Assembly (NCBI RefSeq): GCF_001548375.1
Contig: NZ_AP017296.1
Span: 383,305-447,304 of the forward strand
Direction of reading: 5' to 3'
Length of the DNA: 64,000 nucleotides
Origin: Nostoc sp. NIES-3756
Lineage (GTDB): Bacteria; Cyanobacteriota; Cyanobacteriia; Cyanobacteriales; Nostocaceae
Position 1 is the stretch's first letter. The number at the start of each line of letters is the position of its first letter. Both the position numbers and the translations under genes were made by a program. Below the pieces are notes generated by a model. That model did no database searches, had not been told where the DNA came from, and saw only the letters and a program-made list of their open reading frames with translations. Shown one piece after another: positions 60,072 to 64,000 of the stretch.

Positions 60072-61615
60072 CTCGACTTTATCCATTTTGACCTTCGGGT
60101 CATCACAAGGGTAGGCGACCGCTAAAAGATATGGGTTTTGCTGCATACATAACATTAAAATACAATCTTGGTGAATACTGGTGACGCGCGCAATAAACTA
60201 AGACTGAAGGATAATTGTGTGTATCTTCCCATGAATACAACAATACCAGTTGAAATTGCCAGTATCTTGCTGCCGTTTGCAGCAATTTTTACCAAGCCCG
60301 TCTGGAGTCATGTCCAAACTTTGGTAATGGGAGCGATTTTAACAACAGGTAAACGTACCATTACTTCGGTACTGGTAGTGATGGGACTAAATCAGGAGGA
60401 ACACTTCCAAAATTATCATCGTGTATTAAATCGCGCAGTGTGGTCAGGTTTGGAAGCAAGCCGAATTTTATTAATGCTCATGGTAACAGTGTTTTTACGA
60501 ACTGGGCCAATCATCATGGGAATAGATGATACGATTGAACGTCGTAAAGGCAAGAAAATTAAGGCCAAAGGAATATATCGAGACCCAGTACGTTCAAGTA
60601 ACAGTCAAGTTGTGAAGGTGAGTGGCTTGCGATGGTTATCAATGATGCTGTTAGTTGAAATTTCTTGGGCTGGGCGTGTCTGGGCATTACCTTTCCTAAC
60701 AGTGCTTGCACCATCAGAACGTTACAGCCAACAGTATCAACTTCGGCATAAAAAACTGATTGATTGGGCCAGACAGATGATATTGCAAGTAAAAAGATGG
60801 TTACCAACAAGGGAACTAGTTGTAGTCGCAGATAGTAGTTTTGCTGCACTGGAACTCCTTGCCGCAGTAAGCCAAGGTGTAATGCCAGTACATATAATTA
60901 CTCGGTTGCGTTTGGATGCTGCTTTATACGAGCCTGCACCAGAAAGAACTCCTAATACGATGGGACGACCCCGACTTAAAGGAGCAAGATTACCCAATCT
61001 TGAGCAAGTGCTTGTAGATCAACAAACTCAATGGCAAACAATCAAGGTTAACCGTTGGTACGGAGAAGGACAACGCCAAGTAGAAGTTTGTACTGGAACT
61101 GCGGTTTGGTATCACACAGGTTTACCTGTGGTTCCTATCCGTTGGGTATTAGTACGTGACCCACTGGGTAAATTTGAATCACAGGCTTTGTTATCTACAA
61201 ATCAAGAATATTCTCCTAAACAAATCTTGGAGTGGTTTGTACGTCGCTGGCAGATAGAAGTAACTTTTGAACAAGTGAGAAAACATCTAGGAATGGAAAC
61301 TCAAAGGCAATGGTCAGACCAGTCAATTGCTCGTACAACACCTACATTGCTGGGATTATTTTCCTTGGTCGTGATTTTGGCAGACCATTTACAAACTAAT
61401 TTTTCTTGGACAATTCAGCAAACAATCTGGTACTCCAAAGTTTTGCCTACTTTTTCGGATGCACTGGCTTTAGTTAGACGATTTTTATGGGCTAGCACTT
61501 TTTCCACATCTTCTGAAACCACTCAAATGATAAAAGTCCCTCGTCTTTTATTTGAGCGTTTGAGAGATATTGCTGTTTACGCTGCTTGATTGAATCAAAA
61601 ATGGATAAAGTCGAG
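60072..61615 (+). mobile_element. Complete IS701-like insertion sequence (1544 bp)
   Basis: It has perfect 18-bp inverted ends CTCGACTTTATCCATTTT and a 5-base direct duplication ATTAG (60067-60071 and 61616-61620). Its transposase gene is intact. The partial copy at 30795-31301 appears identical to its first 507 bases, so the element has moved recently. Confidence 0.95.
60231..61589 (+). CDS. IS701-like DDE transposase
   Basis: The protein (452 residues from ATG 60231) has a DDE_5-type catalytic domain with the first Asp in GIDDTIERRKGKK (about 97), the second in VVVADSSFAALELL (about 200) and the Glu region in WQIEVTFEQVRKHLG (about 365). An in-frame TTG at 60168 would extend it by 21 residues but has no support. 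The DDE pattern and length match IS701-type transposases. The gene is intact and the inverted ends are perfect, so it is probably active. Confidence 0.85.
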   Translation: MNTTIPVEIASILLPFAAIFTKPVWSHVQTLVMGAILTTGKRTITSVLVVMGLNQEEHFQNYHRVLNRAVWSGLEASRILLMLMVTVFLRTGPIIMGIDDTIERRKGKKIKAKGIYRDPVRSSNSQVVKVSGLRWLSMMLLVEISWAGRVWALPFLTVLAPSERYSQQYQLRHKKLIDWARQMILQVKRWLPTRELVVVADSSFAALELLAAVSQGVMPVHIITRLRLDAALYEPAPERTPNTMGRPRLKGARLPNLEQVLVDQQTQWQTIKVNRWYGEGQRQVEVCTGTAVWYHTGLPVVPIRWVLVRDPLGKFESQALLSTNQEYSPKQILEWFVRRWQIEVTFEQVRKHLGMETQRQWSDQSIARTTPTLLGLFSLVVILADHLQTNFSWTIQQTIWYSKVLPTFSDALALVRRFLWASTFSTSSETTQMIKVPRLLFERLRDIAVYAA

Positions 61616-61825
61616 ATTAGATGTTAGAGGAAAATCCCTCTGCCGTGTAATATTCGGTTGAGGTTCATTTTCTCCTTGATGGGGAGCTAAAAATTCTGAG
61701 CCTTTCCGTGTAATACAAGGGTTGGCGTTATGCCTAACAATGTGTTCTAAATAATCAGCCCTGCTTAAACCTGAGCATTCAGACACAGTACCAAGTGCTT
61801 TCCAGGTATCATCAGTCAGTCGCAA
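61616..61825 (-). pseudogene. 5' part of a small gene interrupted by the IS
   Basis: The frame reads MRLTDDTWKALGTVSECSGL and SRADYLEHIVRHNAN, resembling small ribbon-helix-helix-type DNA-binding proteins. As read through the IS end it stops within the inverted repeat at 61595. Joined with 59902-60071 through one copy of the duplication, it gives an intact protein of at least 125 residues. The start is uncertain: TTG at 61825, and the frame is open to 61894 without ATG. Confidence 0.75.
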
Positions 61826-62039
61826 AGAACGTACTTCACGATAATTATCATTCTTGAGCGCAAACTTTCCCTGGCCATAAGTTGGATAGAAGAGTTAGGA
61901 GGCACTATAAAAGATGGTGCAATTATTGTTGGACAAGGAGCTAGTGAGGCTGCACTAAAAATATTATCATTGATCGCCGGAATCTTAATGATGCCACTAC
62001 GTCAACATGCTTACTAACATAAAAAAAGGAAGAAATTTT

Positions 62040-62837
62040 ATGGAATTTGAATCGCTTTGGGATGATTCAACGTGGCTTCCAGCATTATCATTACCTACTC
62101 TCGAATGGGCAACTCCGTTTTTACCTCTACTAGGTTTGCCAGATTTATTGCTGAAGCAACCGAAAGTTTTAAAAGGAATCCATGCACAAGCAATAAATGA
62201 ATTACAATCTCAACGTCAGGAACTAGGTTGGGCGTTAGCAAAAAAAGGAGCAATGGAGAAACTAACAAAAGAAATTGTGACTCAGGCATTTCAAAATATA
62301 GCTGCACAAATAGGACAAGAGGTTGCTGTTAATTTCAAAGCTTGGATTATATTCCACTTCATATGCAATGAAGCTCAATCGGCAATGTTTCAATGGGATG
62401 TAGCACTTAACTATACTTATCTTCCTGAAAATTCGCGTAGAGGAAAAAGAAAAATATCTCCACCTATTGAGCTAATACAGTTGTTGCCAGAAATTTGGGA
62501 TTTAGTCGATTTTGAGCGGAGAAAAGAACTTGACAATCATTTAATGCTTGTTGCTCCATCGCCACCTAACGAACAAAGTCCATACGAGTACATGGAAAAA
62601 TGTTATGAGGCAACAATGATTTCCTCAGCCTTGAACCAAGCTTTAACGCTAAAAGCTTTACAAACTATTGCTTCAAGGCTCGATGATACTCAACGACAAG
62701 AAGTGGTCAAATGGGCGCAAACTCAAATTCAGGCAATGGATAACAAAAATGGATATATAAGGAGTCAAAAGTTATGTGCAGACAAGTATTTGCAATCTAA
62801 TCTAATTAACCTTAACTTTCCCTCAGTATTTAATTAG
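62040..62837 (+). CDS. Unrecognised helical protein, paralogue B
   Basis: From ATG 62040, preceded by AAGGAAG, the protein has 265 residues. It is homologous over its full length to the protein at 57022: LSLPTLEWATPFLPLLGLP at the start, VAVNFKAWIIFHF in the middle and LCADKYLQSNL with NFPSVFN at the end. It is mainly helical with no signal peptide and no known family. An upstream ATG at 62007 is in frame but lacks a ribosome-binding site. With its inverted paralogue it frames the IS-rich island. Confidence 0.75.
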   Translation: MEFESLWDDSTWLPALSLPTLEWATPFLPLLGLPDLLLKQPKVLKGIHAQAINELQSQRQELGWALAKKGAMEKLTKEIVTQAFQNIAAQIGQEVAVNFKAWIIFHFICNEAQSAMFQWDVALNYTYLPENSRRGKRKISPPIELIQLLPEIWDLVDFERRKELDNHLMLVAPSPPNEQSPYEYMEKCYEATMISSALNQALTLKALQTIASRLDDTQRQEVVKWAQTQIQAMDNKNGYIRSQKLCADKYLQSNLINLNFPSVFN

Positions 62838-62932
62838 TATTATAGATAACTTGTAGTTCCTAATAGATTAATACCAATTAAAAATGAAGCTGCATATAAT
62901 GGGAGAAGCAAACTTGGTAAGTTAACCCAACC

Positions 62933-63427
62933 ATGAGCCGCCCATTTAAAATTGCGATCGCCGAGAGCGAAGAGGAACTGAAAAAACGCCTACAAACAGT
63001 GTCTTCAGGAAACCAGAAAGAAAAGTTACAGATGTTGTGGTGGCTCAAAAGTGGGCAAGTTAAGGAACAACTTGAAATAGGACAACGTTTGGGTAGAGAT
63101 ACATCAACGGTGACAAGATGGGTGCAAAAGTATAGAGCCAGTGGGCTGTCTGGCTTGCTAGAAATTAAGAAAGCACCCGGAGCAAACCGAAAAATTAATG
63201 ATGAGGCCCTCGCTGCCCTCAAGCGGGAACTGGAGACAGGCAAAGGTTTTTGTAGTTACGGTGAAATAGTCGAGTGGTTGAAATGCCAACATGGGCTGGA
63301 TATAGAGTATGCCACAGTTTATGTTTGGGTGAGATATAGATTCAAAGCAAAACTGAAAGTCCCCCGCCCTCAAAGTTGTCAACAGGACGAAGAGTTGGTA
63401 TCGGAATTTAAAAAAAACTCGGCATAA
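62933..63427 (+). CDS. IS630-type transposase, N-terminal frame
   Basis: The 164-residue product has the helix-turn-helix domain of IS630 (EIGQRLGRDTSTVTRWVQKY, about 52-75) and a second DNA-binding helix segment (YGEIVEWLKCQHGLDIEYAT). The frame ends in EFKKNSA at 63427 directly after a run of eight A (63410-63417), a likely slippage site. A shift of -1 there would join it to the second frame to give a protein of about 350 residues, the normal IS630 length. Confidence 0.85.
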   Translation: MSRPFKIAIAESEEELKKRLQTVSSGNQKEKLQMLWWLKSGQVKEQLEIGQRLGRDTSTVTRWVQKYRASGLSGLLEIKKAPGANRKINDEALAALKRELETGKGFCSYGEIVEWLKCQHGLDIEYATVYVWVRYRFKAKLKVPRPQSCQQDEELVSEFKKNSA

Positions 63428-63438
63428 TTCTAGTAACC

Positions 63439-63993
63439 TTGAAACAACTTTTGGCACAAAACAAGTGTGTTCGCTACCTATGCCAGGATGAAACTAGAGT
63501 TGGACTCAAAACTCTCACAGGCAAAGTGATTACAGCTTCAGGCGTTAAACCTACTGTTGAGGTGAAATGGCCCAGAGAGAACTTTTGGATATATGGTGCA
63601 ATTGAACCGTTGAGTGGAGATCATTTCCTTTATGAATATCCAAAATTAGATGGCGAGTGTTTTCAACAGTTCTTGGACTGGCTATCTGTGCAATTAGGTA
63701 GCGATTACGCTATTTTACAGGTTGATCAAGCACCTGCTCATACAAGTTCAGCGATTCGTTGGCCAGAGAATATTATTCCTGTGTTTCAACCAGCATCAGC
63801 CCCTGAACTCAACCCGATTGAGAGACTTTGGCAACTTCTCAAGAAACCACTTAAAAATCAACTTTTTTCTTCTTTACAGGCTTTACGCGAGCGCATTCAA
63901 GAAATCTTCGACCAACTCACATTTGAGCAGGTAATTTCTATCTCTTCTTATAACTTTATCCTGGAAGCTCTATTCTATGCAGCTTCATATTAA
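63439..63993 (+). CDS. IS630-type transposase, catalytic frame
   Basis: The frame supplies the DDE domain: first Asp in CQDETRVGLKT, second in LQVDQAPAHTSSAI and the Glu in LNPIERLWQLLKKP. The nominal TTG start at 63439 is unlikely; the region upstream (KLGIILVTLKQLLAQN) is read in the same frame back to the A-run, so it is probably made only as a -1 frameshift fusion with the upstream frame. Confidence 0.85.
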   Translation: MKQLLAQNKCVRYLCQDETRVGLKTLTGKVITASGVKPTVEVKWPRENFWIYGAIEPLSGDHFLYEYPKLDGECFQQFLDWLSVQLGSDYAILQVDQAPAHTSSAIRWPENIIPVFQPASAPELNPIERLWQLLKKPLKNQLFSSLQALRERIQEIFDQLTFEQVISISSYNFILEALFYAASY

Positions 63994-64000
63994 ATTGGTA

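Larger units (their letters stand above)
62872..64000 (+). mobile_element. IS630-type element, complete to the window edge
   Basis: The left end TACCAATTAAAAATGAAGC and the reverse complement of the right end (63975-64000) match over about 26 bases with few differences. TA dinucleotides at both outer edges fit the TA target of IS630. It encodes two overlapping transposase frames. Confidence 0.85.

Noticed and set aside
61850..62017. Plus-strand open frame reading ERKLSLAISWIEELGGTIKD and ending just before paralogue B
   Set aside because: It has a protein-like look and a hydrophobic end but no start codon; it may be a remnant of an older gene. Not enough to call a gene.

Overview
The window looks like DNA of a filamentous, heterocyst-forming cyanobacterium of the Nostoc/Anabaena type. 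The signs are many GCGATCGC (HIP1) octamers, short tandem heptamer repeats between genes, cyanobacterial families (CHASE2, DUF928, CHAT, PEP-CTERM, pentapeptide-repeat and Uma2 proteins) and a dense load of insertion sequences and MITEs. No rRNA, tRNA or CRISPR array was recognised. Family names rest on motif recognition by eye, not on a database search.

Region A (1-24.3 kb, all on the plus strand) is metabolic and signalling. It opens with a CHASE2 sensor gene overlapping a DUF928 gene, then a DUF1345 membrane-protein gene broken by one in-frame TGA and bracketed by IS5-type ends. A long collinear cluster follows (3.95-19.3 kb): carboxymuconolactone decarboxylase-like protein, two multidomain EthD proteins, DUF4432/aldose-epimerase-like protein, SDR, VOC protein, DoxX, three exported beta-propeller PEP-CTERM proteins and a fourth PEP-CTERM protein, SnoaL-like protein, NmrA-like protein, DJ-1/PfpI protein and an AGE-family epimerase with an N-terminal extension. 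It reads as an uncharacterised pathway with cytoplasmic tailoring enzymes and exported partners. A STAS protein, a GlgX-type debranching enzyme, a MinD/ParA ATPase and an exported CHAT protein close the region.

Region B (24.6-37 kb) is a mobile-element graveyard. It holds a 937-bp transposon carrying a 130-bp MITE, a large FG-GAP/DUF4114 surface protein, a RecD2-like helicase gene cut off by a partial IS, a uppP pseudogene, a membrane pentapeptide protein, and an IS5-type element that took in first a 186-bp MITE and then an IS701-like element.

Region C (37.3-41.6 kb) has a TetR - glutathione transferase - SDR group with clear palindromic operators, two small hypothetical genes and a Uma2 nuclease.

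Region D (41.6-55.8 kb) resembles a plasmid or integrated conjugative element. It has a tightly coupled seven-gene minus-strand operon around a membrane ATPase resembling conjugative coupling proteins, with two small genes of 48 and 54 codons. It also has small accessory genes, a DUF5674 pair, an XRE regulator with candidate operators, and a coiled-coil - DinD-like - replication-protein-like gene series.

Region E (55.8-64 kb) is an accessory island: a frameshifted ankyrin gene, a duplicated small secreted-protein gene, two inverted members of an unrecognised 270-residue family, a frameshifted DUF6714 gene, a GC-richer ankyrin gene, a complete IS701-like element whose removal restores the interrupted host gene, and an IS630 element ending exactly at the window edge.
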